Below are positions 10,229-19,945 of a DNA stretch of 25,008 nucleotides, piece by piece. Position numbers and translations under genes: made by a program. Position 1 is the stretch's first letter. Every line of letters starts with the position of its first letter. The DNA comes from Porphyra umbilicalis (taxonomy: Eukaryota > Rhodophyta > Bangiophyceae > Bangiales > Bangiaceae). The notes below the pieces were generated by a model. It was given only the letters and a program-made list of their open reading frames with translations, did no database searches and was not told where the DNA came from. The stretch lies in NCBI GenBank assembly GCA_002049455.2, contig KV918883.1, positions 180,720 to 205,727 of the forward strand, in the 5' to 3' direction.

Positions 10229-10570
10229 AGCCGGTGCAGTATCTGGGAAAGTCATCTCGGAGGGAGGAGAAGAGTGTGCCGTTCCGGGGGGGGGGGGGGG
10301 GGGGGGGGGGACGTGCCAGGGAAAGAAAGGTCGGGGCGGGGGCGGGGGGAAAGGAAGAAAAGGTCGTTGCGCAGTGTTCCACAGTGGTGTCAGGGCACCG
10401 ATGGGAAGGGGACCAGGGCTCTGCTTGGCAGTGTGGGGCATGGGCGCGCGGCGGGGCAGAAGCACCCGAGTTGTGGAGTAGGACGGGGGCATTGGCGCGG
10501 CGGGGCGGGGCGGGGCGTTCGCATGGTGGGGGCACGGGCGGGTGGGGCAGGGTGGCGGGGGCATCGGCGG
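10229..10570. repeat. G-rich non-coding tract with a 25-G run
   Basis: An uninterrupted run of 25 G lies at 10286-10310, followed by purine-rich sequence and CGGGGCGGGG-type repeats around 10500. It lies just 3' of the transposase stop. Open frames here arise only from the base composition. Confidence 0.7.
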
Positions 10571-10852
10571 CGGGGGCAAGCGCGCTCGCTCAAGACTGAC
10601 CGGCCCGCACTCGAGGATCACTGAGGTCACAGGGGCCACGGCCGTACGCGGACAGCGACTCATACATTCCTGATAACGGCAGAGTTGTCCTGACGGGCGC
10701 GTGGCGGGCGGGGGCAAGCGCGCGGCGTCGCGCGAGACCTGACCGGTCACGCACTCGAGGATCACTGAGGATCACAGGGGGCCACGGCCACGTACGTACC
10801 GGACAGCGAACCCCACTACATTCCCGTGATCAACGGCCAGAGTTGATCCTTG
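10571..10852. repeat. Imperfect direct duplication of about 120-145 bp
   Basis: Copy 1 (about 10571-10693) and copy 2 (about 10708-10852) share GCGGGGGCAAGCGCGC, CACTCGAGGATCACTGAGG and CATTCC...CAGAGTTG segments in the same order. They differ mainly by one- to four-base insertions in copy 2 (GAGGTCAC against GAGGATCAC) rather than by substitutions. No gene is present. Confidence 0.75.
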
Positions 10853-10938
10853 ACCAGCCGTCGCTGGCAGGCATTGAATCGTCCCACGTGCTACATTATC
10901 CTTCAAGCCGACCGACTTGTAGCCTGCTTTTTGGGAGG

Positions 10939-11256
10939 CTACATCAAGCAGTTTCCCTCCGCGTCGTCGTAGATTGATGAGGGCTCCGCTTGTAGCTCAC
11001 GTTCCCTCGTGGCCAGCACAGGGCCGTCTGGGCCAGCGAGAATTTCAGCACGCCCATCACACCCCCAGTAGAGTGGTACATTTTCGCGACGATGTGAAGT
11101 CCACATTTTGACCAATTTTGTTTGATTGCAATGACAAGTGAATCGTTCGTCGTCGGTGATGGGATCCGGCGTCACCGGTACCGTCGTCCGACGTCGGCTG
11201 CTCCGACACGCCGGCACGTCCCATCGACGTCTGCTCCCTTCCAGGCTTCCATACAC
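10939..11256 (-). CDS. Small open frame, hypothetical protein (doubtful)
   Basis: A 105-codon ATG-initiated frame. Its middle reads FTCHCNQTKLVKMWTSHRRE and then YWGCDG. The C-H-C...C spacing recalls the first half of GRF-type zinc fingers, but the final Cys and the usual FF-W part are missing, so the family is not assigned. Its start is only about 20 bp from the opposite-strand gene at 11277, which leaves little room for two promoters. It may be a real short gene, an exon, or chance. Confidence 0.25.
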   Translation of the reverse strand: MYGSLEGSRRRWDVPACRSSRRRTTVPVTPDPITDDERFTCHCNQTKLVKMWTSHRRENVPLYWGCDGRAEILAGPDGPVLATRERELQAEPSSIYDDAEGNCLM

Positions 11257-11276
11257 GCCCAGCGCAACCGATTACC

Positions 11277-12635
11277 ATGTCTTCCAGTGGCACTGGCTTG
11301 GCGTCAGCCGGTGCTGCCGCGGGTACAGGCACGCGCCTACGTCTGATACCATGATTGCGTCATTCGCGTAGGTCAATAAGATTCTTGACTACGTGGAGCT
11401 GTGCAGGAGCGGGTAGCGTTGGCCCACAGTTGGAGCAGACCTCTATTTTGAGCAGGGACTAACTCTGTCCGATTCACACCATCGTGGTTTACAATCTTTG
11501 GTTTGCTGGTTGCCATCGACACCTGATGCCCTCTGCCGTAGTCGGTGCGGGTGCCCAGCGGTGTGGTCTGTGCCGTCTCCCCGGGCACAGATCTCCCCGC
11601 TGTCCAATCGGACTTGAGGACAACATCAAACAAACCTGCAAGAAGCCGTCATGTGGCCCGTGCTCGGCCACTTGTGTCGTATGCGACGAGGTCGGGCATC
11701 AGCCAGACAACGTTGACGTCAAAATCATTCGAGGCAGGGCGCCGCGTTGGTCGTGCCCCTCGTTCAACATGTCGGAGATGCAGACTCGTTTGCAGCCGAA
11801 GCTCCGCCACCTTCCTCCCACTGAGCGCAGCAAGAATGAGGCGGCTAAGGGGCACAAGCGCACGCTCGCCGAGATCGAACCGGAGGACGGCGAAAGATTT
11901 GGGGCACACGTGGCGCGGTCGAATTTTGTCGACCTCACCGGGCTGGGTGAAGCGGCGGCATCCCCGGCCGTGCGAATGGCGGGGGGCGTGGCGGCAGCCT
12001 TGGAAGACGAGGGGGCTCCCCGTGCAGCGGCGCGCTCGATGGGAGCTTTTGTGTCCGATTTTACCACTCAACCGGCAGGTGGCAGATGTCAGCCAATCCC
12101 GGGGCCTGTTGGGGCGGGAGTGGAGGCGGGTCGGGCCAGAGAGACGGTGATTGACGCTTTAAAGAAGGACCTAACGGAGGCGCCGAAGTACTCCGCCGGC
12201 GCGCGGTCGGGTGCCCGGCGGCGGAACCAGGAGGCCGGTTTGAGCGGCGGCCGCTCGAGTGGTTCTGAGGAGGTGCTGGGCAGCGCCAACCCATTTTTCA
12301 ACGCCAAGGGGCGGGACCTGAAGCGTGCGCTGCAGCGGTACGTTGATCTTCCGGACGGGCCGGAGCTCTCTTTGGTTAAGGCTGCCATGACCAAGTTTGT
12401 TTGGTCGGGGATGGTGTACACAGGTGCATCCGTGACTTGTGGGGAGCTTACGTGCGCGCAGGTGCACGTGGCGCTGATGGAGTGTGCGGAGAGCGTCGGC
12501 TTGACTTTACCCGCGGTGTGTGCTTCCGATGCTTCAATTCATCGTCGAGCTCCTACGTGGGATGATGACCTGCAGCGCGTTTTTAATGACCCGACCGTCA
12601 CGTCACCCGCGCAGCGCTCGACGGCCTCTGAATAG
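11277..12635 (+). CDS. Two-exon gene for a CCHC zinc-knuckle protein
   Basis: Exons are 11277-11322 and 11542-12635, giving 379 residues. The start ATG has a good context (ACCATGT) and the phases match (one base carried over, making Val16). Exon 2 begins with a canonical CX2CX4HX4C knuckle at Cys23, Cys26, His31 and Cys36 (CGLCRLPGHRSPRC). A second, incomplete one has Cys60, Cys63 and His68 but no last Cys. The middle is charged and likely disordered. The C-terminal part (from about NPFFNAKGRDLKRALQRYVD on) looks helical and folded, but I do not recognise it. Zinc knuckles usually bind single-stranded nucleic acid. It lies about 1 kb downstream of the transposase on the same strand, so it could be an accessory gene of the element. 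An alternative unspliced start at 11484 would keep the knuckle. Confidence 0.5.
11323..11541 (+). other. Proposed intron of the zinc-knuckle gene
   Basis: A 219-bp phase-1 intron with donor GCCGCGG|GTACAGGC and acceptor CCCTCTGCCGTAG|TCGGTGC. A CTAAC branch-like site lies about 85 bases before the acceptor. The donor is weaker than the GTACGT donors of the other two genes. Confidence 0.45.
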
Positions 12636-13190
12636 GGTAATAGAACATGACTTGTCTTTCGCGCAACCACAAGCACCACTCCCCTTCGCTTCAAACGCAA
12701 CACCACCATCACATCATCCTTGTCGCGCCTTCTTCGCCGAGGGCTCCTGCGAAGCGTCACAAAAGTCTCACTACCAGCCCTTAAGCTCTCAGGACGACGT
12801 TAAGTGACCGCCCCCATCGGTGTGGGTCGCTACGGGGCCTCTGAGCCGGCGGCGGCAGTGGCGACGGTTGGCGGCGGCGGAAAATCAGCGGTCCCGGCCG
12901 CAGGGCCCCCCGTTGGCCGGCGGCGCAGACCCGGCGAAGTCCAGGCGGCGCGGCGGCGGGGCGTTTGTCGTCTCAGGAGAGCACGACAGGGACGCACCTG
13001 ACACGCGGTTCCTCCGTGATCACCTCTCGCGACAGCGCGGCAGCTCGGGCGCGCGCGACGCCGACACCAAAAAAGAACAACCATCGCCATCCAGAAAGCA
13101 ACATCAATACTGGGAGTCAAGAGCCAAGCCGATACGTCAACAGAAATGTTACACAGCAGCAGCAGAAGCCTGTGACTGCCAGGTTTGCAG
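12636..13190. other. Stretch without a recognisable gene
   Basis: Overlapping open frames are present on both strands, with no domain and no conserved start. A CAG run lies near 13157-13168. I see nothing to annotate. Confidence 0.4.
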
Positions 13191-13196
13191 AAAAAA

Positions 13197-13717
13197 GATA
13201 GTCGATGTCACCCCCCATCGTGTCCTTCTTCCAATAAGGGCCATAAAAGCGCGAGACGTGCTCAGAATCGTTTCTGACAGCGGGAGCGTGCTCAGAGACC
13301 CTGAGTTATCCCGTGCAGCATAGGGAGAGCTCTCCAGTTCAGTGTGTTTCGTTGCTGCCGCATGCACCCCAACATCTTGGTCGTGGTCACCGAGGGGGGG
13401 CGGGAAGACGCCCCGGCCCGTAACTCTGGCTGTGGTGGTCCGTTTGTGACGCCCGTGGGTGCAAAATTCTGCGCTACGTACGTCTATGCTCGAACCGCAG
13501 CGGTCCGCACCCGGCCGCTGCTCAGAGAAGAGATAGTCAATGGGCCCCTCCGTTTGTGTCTCTTTTTCCAGTGAGGATCATAAAAGCGCGAGACGTGCTC
13601 AGAATCGTTTTCTGACAGCAGGAGCGTGCTCAGCGACCCTGAGTCACCCGGTGCAGCTCAGGGGGAGCTCCCAGTTCGGTGTCTTTCGTGCTGACGCTCG
13701 CTCCCCGTCATCTTGCT
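13197..13717. repeat. Duplicated module with a TATA-like box
   Basis: Copy A (about 13197-13380) and copy B (about 13532-13717) are direct repeats. Both start GATAGTC and end with a CATCTTG segment. The best-conserved block begins CATAAAAGCGCGAGACGTGC (13242 and 13579) and continues through CTCAGAATCG to a CTGACAGC site. Spacing from start to ATAAAAG is 45 and 47 bp. This may be a duplicated promoter-containing segment or solo repeats of a mobile element. No gene start is evident downstream. Confidence 0.65.
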
Positions 13718-13959
13718 GATACGTCCCCGGGTGGTTTAGTTGGTCTGTGGGCTGTGGTGATAAATTGGTGTTGTGTCAGAGGTGTCGGACGTTTATCTTC
13801 GTTTAGGGCGCCTGTGGCATAGTAGGTGACGTATGTGGAGATGGAGAACTTGTTACAGTTTACGGCACATAGAGGTTTTATCGCCTCACAGCCAGCGCGA
13901 ACAAACCCACGGCACATGTTCCCGGTGATGTGCAGTAGCATGCTATCTACGGTTGTCAT

Positions 13960-14645
13960 CGGCCACGCGTTAAACTGATCTTGTGAGCACCAGCGCCGGA
14001 GCCAAACTGCTCCCCACAGAAAGAACATCCTCTATGGGATTGAAGTCAGGGAGTAAGGGGGCAACAACAAAACAAAAAACACCCGCAGCCCTCACCCTTG
14101 GAAGGGCCACCTTCGTCGTGGATACGGGCGTTGTCCAGCACCAAGACACAGCGTGGTGGCTGTTCAGCCCTACCCCCCTCCACACACGCCGTCATGCCGG
14201 GCAGCACAAGCGTGGTCAAAAAAAATGAGGAAATCAACAGACGTCTGCCCCGGAGGTGGGCGAGTGATGAAACAGTCGAGCACGCGTCGTGAGCCATAGC
14301 AACAAAAAACTGGTCTTGGCCCCTACGGACGACGCCACGTACAGCTTAGACCGGTGTGCCATGCACCGACCATGCCCACCGCCGCTCTGCCGCACGTCCA
14401 CCCGATGAGCTTCGTCCACGTAGACGCGGCATCTCAGAGGGATCTGCCATTGGGACTGGCGCGGTGACGTCCAAAGGCAGCGGATTTCCCCCCGTCAGGC
14501 CCAGCTCACCGTCACTTCCAGGCAGCCCGTCCAGTCTTTGGGTCCCTTGCTCTCACCAAACAGTCAATCTTCTCCAGTATTGCTCGATCCCGGGTGCTTG
14601 TGCCACCATTCGCCCGCAGAAGCCGCCAACAGTGCATATAAGGAC
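13960..14645 (-). pseudogene. IS630/Tc1-mariner type transposase, broken
   Basis: Minus-strand fragments in family order. A probable helical region comes first (WRLLRANGG, RARDPKTGRAAW; about 14645-14518), then VYVDEAHRVD (Asp codon 14416-14414), CVLVLDNARIH (Asp codon 14135-14133) and LPDFNPIEDVL (Glu codon 14032-14030). The last two acidic residues are about 33-34 residues apart, as in DD34E transposases, but only after a one-base frameshift, because the two motifs lie in different frames. In-frame stops occur between the first two segments (around 14510). Several catalytic motifs survive, but the gene cannot make an intact enzyme. No terminal repeats were found for this copy. Confidence 0.65.
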
Positions 14646-15187
14646 TGGCATGGCGGATAAGGCAGTCCGTCATTGAGACCCGAGATGCCTAGTTATCGAC
14701 TTCTTGAGCGGAATGGGGGCAAGGAGAGGACAGCCGGTGCTTCGGTTTCACGTCGAGTGGCCCGAAAGACTCAAAAAAAGATATATTCAACGTCAAATAG
14801 CGCATGGAACTGGCTCTGAGTACTGGCCTCGTCAGTTTCCGCCAGACCTTCTCAAACATTTGCTCATCTTTCATGACAGCCACAATTGTCCCGAGAACTG
14901 CGTTCCGTTCTGGACAGGCAAAATTGAGCAGACTGCAATAGCACCAGCCGAGTGCCGGACCGCGGCGGAGCGCTGTCGCGACCTCCGACGTCGGAGGGGT
15001 GCGATTGGTTCGAAAGTGAGCCCCCCCTCGTGATCCGGGTCAAATCTGCGCCGGGGACGGTTTTGGGCTGGGGCGGGGTCGCGTCCGCCTATGTGATTTC
15101 GTTCCTAACCCAGGCCACCTCACCCCCAGTTAAGACCACCCAACAGGCTTCTTCTGGGTTGTCCCACCCATCCTTGGTATCTGATTA
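14646..15187. other. Stretch without a recognisable gene
   Basis: A 64-codon minus-strand frame (14883-14689) directly upstream of the IS630-type remnant may be its N-terminal part, but no motif proves this. Nothing else stands out. Confidence 0.35.
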
Positions 15188-15584
15188 TTGCTGATCCCCG
15201 AATTTGTCCTGGGGGACAGAGTCAGAGACGGACTGTGAATAACCAGCCCTTCATTGGTCTAAAACGACAGTAAGAAGGCATCAAAGCCAATAAAAAGCCC
15301 GCATTAGGTGCCAGGACCTTGCATTCAGCATAACTCACTGTTGTTGCTGCTTGATCCGATTTTCTTGGCACGGAGCAAGCTGCCCTCGCGAGATCTTTAG
15401 GTTTTCTACAGTCTCCTTGCCAGAAGTGCAGAAAAAAGAGGATCTGATGGTGATTTCCAGGCTGTATGGGCACATGTAAGCAATCTAGAGCATCAATTCA
15501 GTCCCAGGGGCGCATCTGATCGGTAGAGAGAGTCGGTCCGCAAGTCAGTCTGTGTCCACCAAGACAAAATTCGGGGATCAGCAA
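15188..15584. mobile_element. 397-bp MITE of Tc1/mariner type with TA target duplication
   Basis: The left end TTGCTGATCCCCGAATTTGT (15188 on) matches the reverse complement of the right end (TTGCTGATCCCCGAATTTTG, read from 15584), with one indel. Similarity continues for about 35 bp through GTCCTGGGGGACA and GTCTTGGTGGACA. TA flanks both ends (15186-15187 and 15585-15586), the standard target duplication of Tc1/mariner elements. The inside encodes no transposase, so it would be moved in trans. Whether the broken IS630-type gene nearby belonged to its helper family is unknown. Confidence 0.8.
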
Positions 15585-15867
15585 TAGGTGAACGGCCTTT
15601 CGAAGAGAACGTTGAATCAAAGAGATGTTTTTCGGCATTCATTCCCTCGAGATCATGTGGCACCCGTTCAGGTGCGCTCGTCCGGCACCTGTCTGGTCGC
15701 CTTTCTAGCTTTGCGCCCGAGATGGATTTTTCCTAGAGCATTGTTTTCAACCGAGCATCAGCACGACAGCTGCATCCAGCTCCTCCTCTTCCAAAACTTC
15801 CCCCTCCCCGTCTGTGGGGACACCCTCACCCCACCGCCGCGGTTCCCCCTACGCTCTGGACACTAGC

Positions 15868-15975
15868 TGCTGTGCCCGCTGCTGCTGCTGCGGCGCCTGC
15901 CCGCTACCGCGGCGGCCGCCGTCGCCGCCGCGGCGGCCGTCGCCGCCGCCGCCGCCGTCGCCGCCGCGGCTGCGG
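15868..15975. repeat. GC-rich trinucleotide repeat tract
   Basis: Imperfect CTG then CCG/GTC triplets (GCTGCTGCTGCTGCGG, then CCGCCGTCGCCGCCG). On the minus strand it would encode poly-Arg or Gly-Asp at the end of the broken transposase at 15.9-17.4 kb. Slippage is the likely origin. Confidence 0.75.
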
Positions 15976-17422
15976 CTTTGTCCAGACGATGGTTCTACGC
16001 GCGGATGGTGAGAGCGGCCTTCTTGGCCACTCCCGCTGCCCAAGCCTCCATCTCAGACAGCTCCTTTTGCTCCCCAACAGTTGCGCTCCGTGACGCCGGC
16101 TTGATTTGCCGCAGACGCCCGTCGCCGGGCTTCCTTGCGGCCCGCGCCCGGTCGCGGCAGTCTTCCTGGTCTGCCCGTTGTTGAGCATGTGGGCGGCGGC
16201 TGGCTGCCGCTCACGTTCCACCCGCTCAACCAGCCGCAAACAAGAGCCGAGGAAGGAGTCTGCGGTGCAGTGCGCCGCGCGTGATTGAAAAATCCATGCC
16301 ACGCCTCAAGGGCTTGTTCGGCGTACGAGCCCATAAGGCCGAAGCGGAACAAGAATGTGGTAGCGTGGTGAACGAGGGCGTGTAATTTCGGCGTCACGCT
16401 CATCCATGGGAACGTAGCGCGGAGCCCCGACGCGACACGTGGGACGGTGGCTTGGAACACACGCGCGTTCGCGACAGGAACATCTTCAGCGCGGTTAAGC
16501 ACGTTGATGACATCCTGACCACTCCGCCCAGGCTCGTCGTAGCGCCGTGAGTCGGGCAGCCGACAAATGACCGACCAGTGCGTCACAAACAGCTGCGCTA
16601 CGCTGCGCGATGTGGTGGCAGTCGCGGCCTTCAAATCCACGGCCGTGGTAGGGTACTGGGCACACCCTTGCACTCACCAGCAAATGCCATGCCGACCGCC
16701 CTCGCCGCCTACGCCCCAGCCGCTGCACCACTCTTGAAGACAACCGCCTCGATTCCCAACCGCAGGGCATGCCCTGTAATCCCCAGTGTCAAATGGAGGG
16801 GTGCAGGTACAATCTGCCGAGGCTCCACATCAAACACAGGGCACCGCTAGATGGAGCGATGCTCAGCCGCTGGCACTGCGATGGGAAACGTATCGTTTGG
16901 CCCGTCAGCAAAGGACACAGCTGCCGCCTGCAGCTCCGCCCAAGTGCCCAGCGACGCCGGAGGAGCCGCTACGTCTTGCATGCTGCCGCACACGGCCAAC
17001 AGCTCGGTGCTGCCCATCTCAGACGGCCCTACAACGTGGCAGAACACGCAAGGGTGTCGGCACGTTGCACCGTTGCGGCCGAGGAAGTCGCTCGAAAACG
17101 ACAAGTCACCTGTCGGGAAGAGACGCACAGCCCGGAACGACGCGTTGACACTCACCCCGCTGTCAAGCAGAGCCTGCAGGTCACCCATCGACGGGCCGAC
17201 CATTTCGTGGAGGTCGGCGTTGGCATCCGATGTGCAGGGCATGGTTGACAGAAGGGCAGAAGTTTCCCGCGACATAGATCGCTCCTGGTTGGGTATCGTG
17301 GCCACCAGCATGGCAGTTGACACCTCTCTACCGCCCTTTTCAAGTCCAAAGCACAAAAAAAAGCCGGCCGCGTGGTCGGCGTGGAGCTCATAAGCGGCCT
17401 CGGGCCTCGGCCGGTATGCCTA
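15904..17422 (-). pseudogene. Broken transposase-like gene of an unnamed eukaryotic family
   Basis: Minus-strand motifs appear in the order I know from multicopy genes of cnidarians and other invertebrates: FGLEKGGREVST (from about 17350), GDLSFSSDFLGRNG then HPCVFC (about 17120-17040), VPAPLHLTLGI (about 16815-16783), YHGRGFEGRDC (about 16650), TPKLHALVHH (about 16402) and EQALEAWHGFFN (about 16321-16285). Between them lie an in-frame TAG (16849-16847), a second stop, a change of frame near 16515 and another near 16280. An exon start after ACGTAG at 17422 is plausible. Some breaks could be introns, but no complete set of splice signals repairs the gene, so I call it a decayed transposase-like gene. 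The family name is uncertain; conserved Asp, Cys and Glu residues suggest an RNase H-like fold. Confidence 0.55.
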
Positions 17423-18119
17423 CGTGTCGTGGTTGGTCATGCTTTCCACCCAGCCATGGCGGGCTCGCCTCTTTGACGAGAAGGCGCCTCAGCTGGGCGG
17501 GGTTGCGAGCGCAGCGCCGCTCCCACCTGCTGAGCCGCCCGTCGTGCCGCGGCCAGCGGGCCCGCCCGTGAGTGGGGCGCGCCGCTCAATCGGGGGTTCG
17601 GGCCCCCGCGCCGGCCACGCCACTTCTTGGATCCTGCTCACGTCCCACCGCACCCCTGACCCCGCACATGCTCCCCCGACACGGGACGCGCTATCCGGAG
17701 CTCTGGTTGTACCCCAGCAATCTATCTGCTCGGTGGCACTGGCGGGGTGGTCGAAGCCGAAATGTCAGCGGTCCACCACGCTTTTCTGGATAGGGAGGGA
17801 TCCTACACAATGCGCAATTCGGTAGCGCGCCTATTCGTCACCAAGTCTGACGTTAACGGCCGCCTCATCCGCCGCGGCTGTCTATTTTTCTGACGCCAAC
17901 CGCGCTGGACTTCTGGGCGACCGCTTCTCGGGCGCTGCCCTGCCGCCAGACGACCGCCGCTCGCCCGCGACGGTCAAGTCGGATTGTGCAGCGTACGAGG
18001 CCATCGTTAATTCTGTCAACTACTGCGCCGCGTTCCGGCTGGGCGCAACGCGCACCCGCGCGGTTGTGGAGCCGGTGCTCCACGTGGTAGAGCGGAGCAA
18101 CCACTACATGGTTTAGACG
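17423..18119. other. Stretch without a recognisable gene
   Basis: It contains open frames on the plus strand (17424-17825) without a known motif. The segment about 17870-18110 reads open in the frame that leads into the recombinase remnant and may be its degenerate N-terminus. No separate gene can be supported. Confidence 0.35.
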
Positions 18120-19937
18120 ATGTAGAGCGCGATGAAGAGCGACTGGCAGATACACTCGTTCAGCGCCACACATGGGCGCCAGAATACCACCATGGAGACG
18201 TACGCGGGCTACATCCAGCAGGATTGTGCATAAGCGGCGGACGGCTTGGACGGGGGCAAGGTGCTACCTGTGACTCGCAATGTGGTTGTAGAATACATCT
18301 AGGAAGAGACCACTTGGCACGTGACACCCGCGCGGCGCAAGCGGCCGCAGACTCTTCGGGCTCTAAGCGCCACCGCCAGTTGCGCTGGTGGGGAACAGTC
18401 GTCGGACGGCGGGTGTTCCTACCACTCGTATGCACGCTACAGCGACAGCCACGGCCCCGCGCCGCGTCGGCGCCGCCGCACAACCCCGCACTGAGGGGCT
18501 ATCAGTCGCGCACCGGGGGGGAAAACTGTGGTGGCGGGGGCGCAGCGCGGCGCAGCGCGTGATGCTCGCTTCGTTGGCAACACAAATTCGACGGTGCGAG
18601 ACAGATTCCATGCGGGAGCCGTGCGGCCGCCACCAACTTCTGAGCGTGGCGCACCTGGGCGACGCGCCGCGGCGCCGTCTCATGTTCTGACCCCGACGGT
18701 CGATTCGAGGTCGACGCTCGCCCCTGCGGGGGCCGCTATGGCGGTGGGCACGGCGCCTCCAATGGCGGGTCTGCTGCAAGGCGGAAATGTAGGCACAGCG
18801 GGGAGTCACGCCGCGCCTCCCCCTCGTGAGGGGAGCGTGCCACGCTCGCCGGGTGCCAACGGCCCGTCACTCGCATCGGTCAGCGGCTAGGGGCGACAAG
18901 TGAGCCACCACGTGCTGTTAGCAACCTCAACGCGCTTTCTAGGGTGGCCAGCCTTTTCAATTAGCTGTGGGGAGTGGTGGCGTGCTCGTGCTGCTGCCAC
19001 TGGGCGACAGACGAGCTTCTGTAGGCTGGATTCTTCCACCCAATGGTCGCGGTTGTCGGCCGCCGCAAGCGGGACCGAACCCTGATGCAGAATGCGGCAG
19101 GCGTCGCCAATGCAAAGAGCAAGCGGGACCAATCGGTGACTGACGAGCAGCGGCGCGCGGTCTCCATCTCCCTGCTGATGCTGGCAAAGACGGCGCTTTA
19201 ATTACCACAATGACGCGCGGCTGAGCGCCCTGTGGCCGATGCAGTATGCGCTTCGATAGAGGGGCGCCACAACAAGGGAGCTAACGTGGAGCAACCTCAG
19301 GATCTGCGCTTCTGCGGGTATGCTTGCGGATGTACAGCGCGAGGTGCCACTTTTGTGCACCTACATTGGTACGACCAAGACCTATGAAGGGGTTCTGCGT
19401 TGCATTGGCTCGCTGCCGCACGTAATCCCATGGGTTTGCCCTTTCGGTGCCATGGTAGATGCGCTGGTCAAGTTTTTTCACCGTCCAGGTGACGACGCGA
19501 CCGCCCCCCTCGTCGACTTTGCAACGGCCTTTACGCCGAAAGACGGCGAGGTGGTGGCCGGCGTTAAGAAGATTCACTTTCGCAAGGCCAGTACCGCGGT
19601 CAGCTTTCACTCGTGTTACCGGGTGCTGGCCTTCCCCAGCCCGCGCGGGGGGCTGCTAAAGCCCATGATGTACCACCACGACAGCACCAACTTGAAGCTG
19701 CGTCTCATGGCAGCCGGCATTTCTGATTGGGTGGCCAAGACGCACCTCGGACGCCGCGCGGCGGCGCAGGCGGGCAAGGAGCGCGGCGCGTGGGAGTCTG
19801 ACAACAAGGACCACTTGATGTGATCGGTCGGTCCGGAGGGCGGGAAGTACGAGGCAGCCATCCCCAATCCCAAGATGGCTAATGCGATGTCGGGGCGCGA
19901 CGTGGACTGCAAGTCGCCAACTACCCCCGACTGTCGG

Positions 19938-19945
19938 TTCACGAG
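19938..19945. repeat. Left target-site duplication TTCACGAG
   Basis: Eight bases directly before the left terminal repeat of the hAT-like element, identical to 21983-21990. They lie in the coding sequence for SVHE of the broken recombinase. Confidence 0.9.

Noticed and set aside
1995..10310. G-runs at about 2.0 and 10.3 kb as inverted ends of one large element
   Set aside because: Both runs are G on the plus strand, so they are direct rather than inverted, and their flanks do not match.
10939..11256. GRF-type zinc finger in the small minus-strand frame
   Set aside because: The fourth zinc ligand and the conserved FF-W segment are missing, so only a hypothetical protein is listed.
15001..15060. 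tRNA-like B-box sequences (GGTTCGAAA, GGGTCAAATC), also GGGTTCGAAG near 20340
   Set aside because: No A-box at the right distance and no cloverleaf pairing could be drawn.
13730..15160. Inverted ends around the DD34E pseudogene (GGGTGGTTTAGTTGG and its partner near 15130)
   Set aside because: The similarity is weak and no TA duplication fits.
13713..15584. A larger element bounded by TTGCTGATACGTCCCCGG and the MITE right end
   Set aside because: The left site lacks the TA duplication and has a four-base insertion; the MITE has its own matching left end at 15188.
16652..16675. A 22-base GTGAGT...CCCAG intron whose removal would join MAFA to VPYHGRG in frame
   Set aside because: Far shorter than the other introns here (137-305 bp), and the gene has further stops and shifts; chance is more likely.
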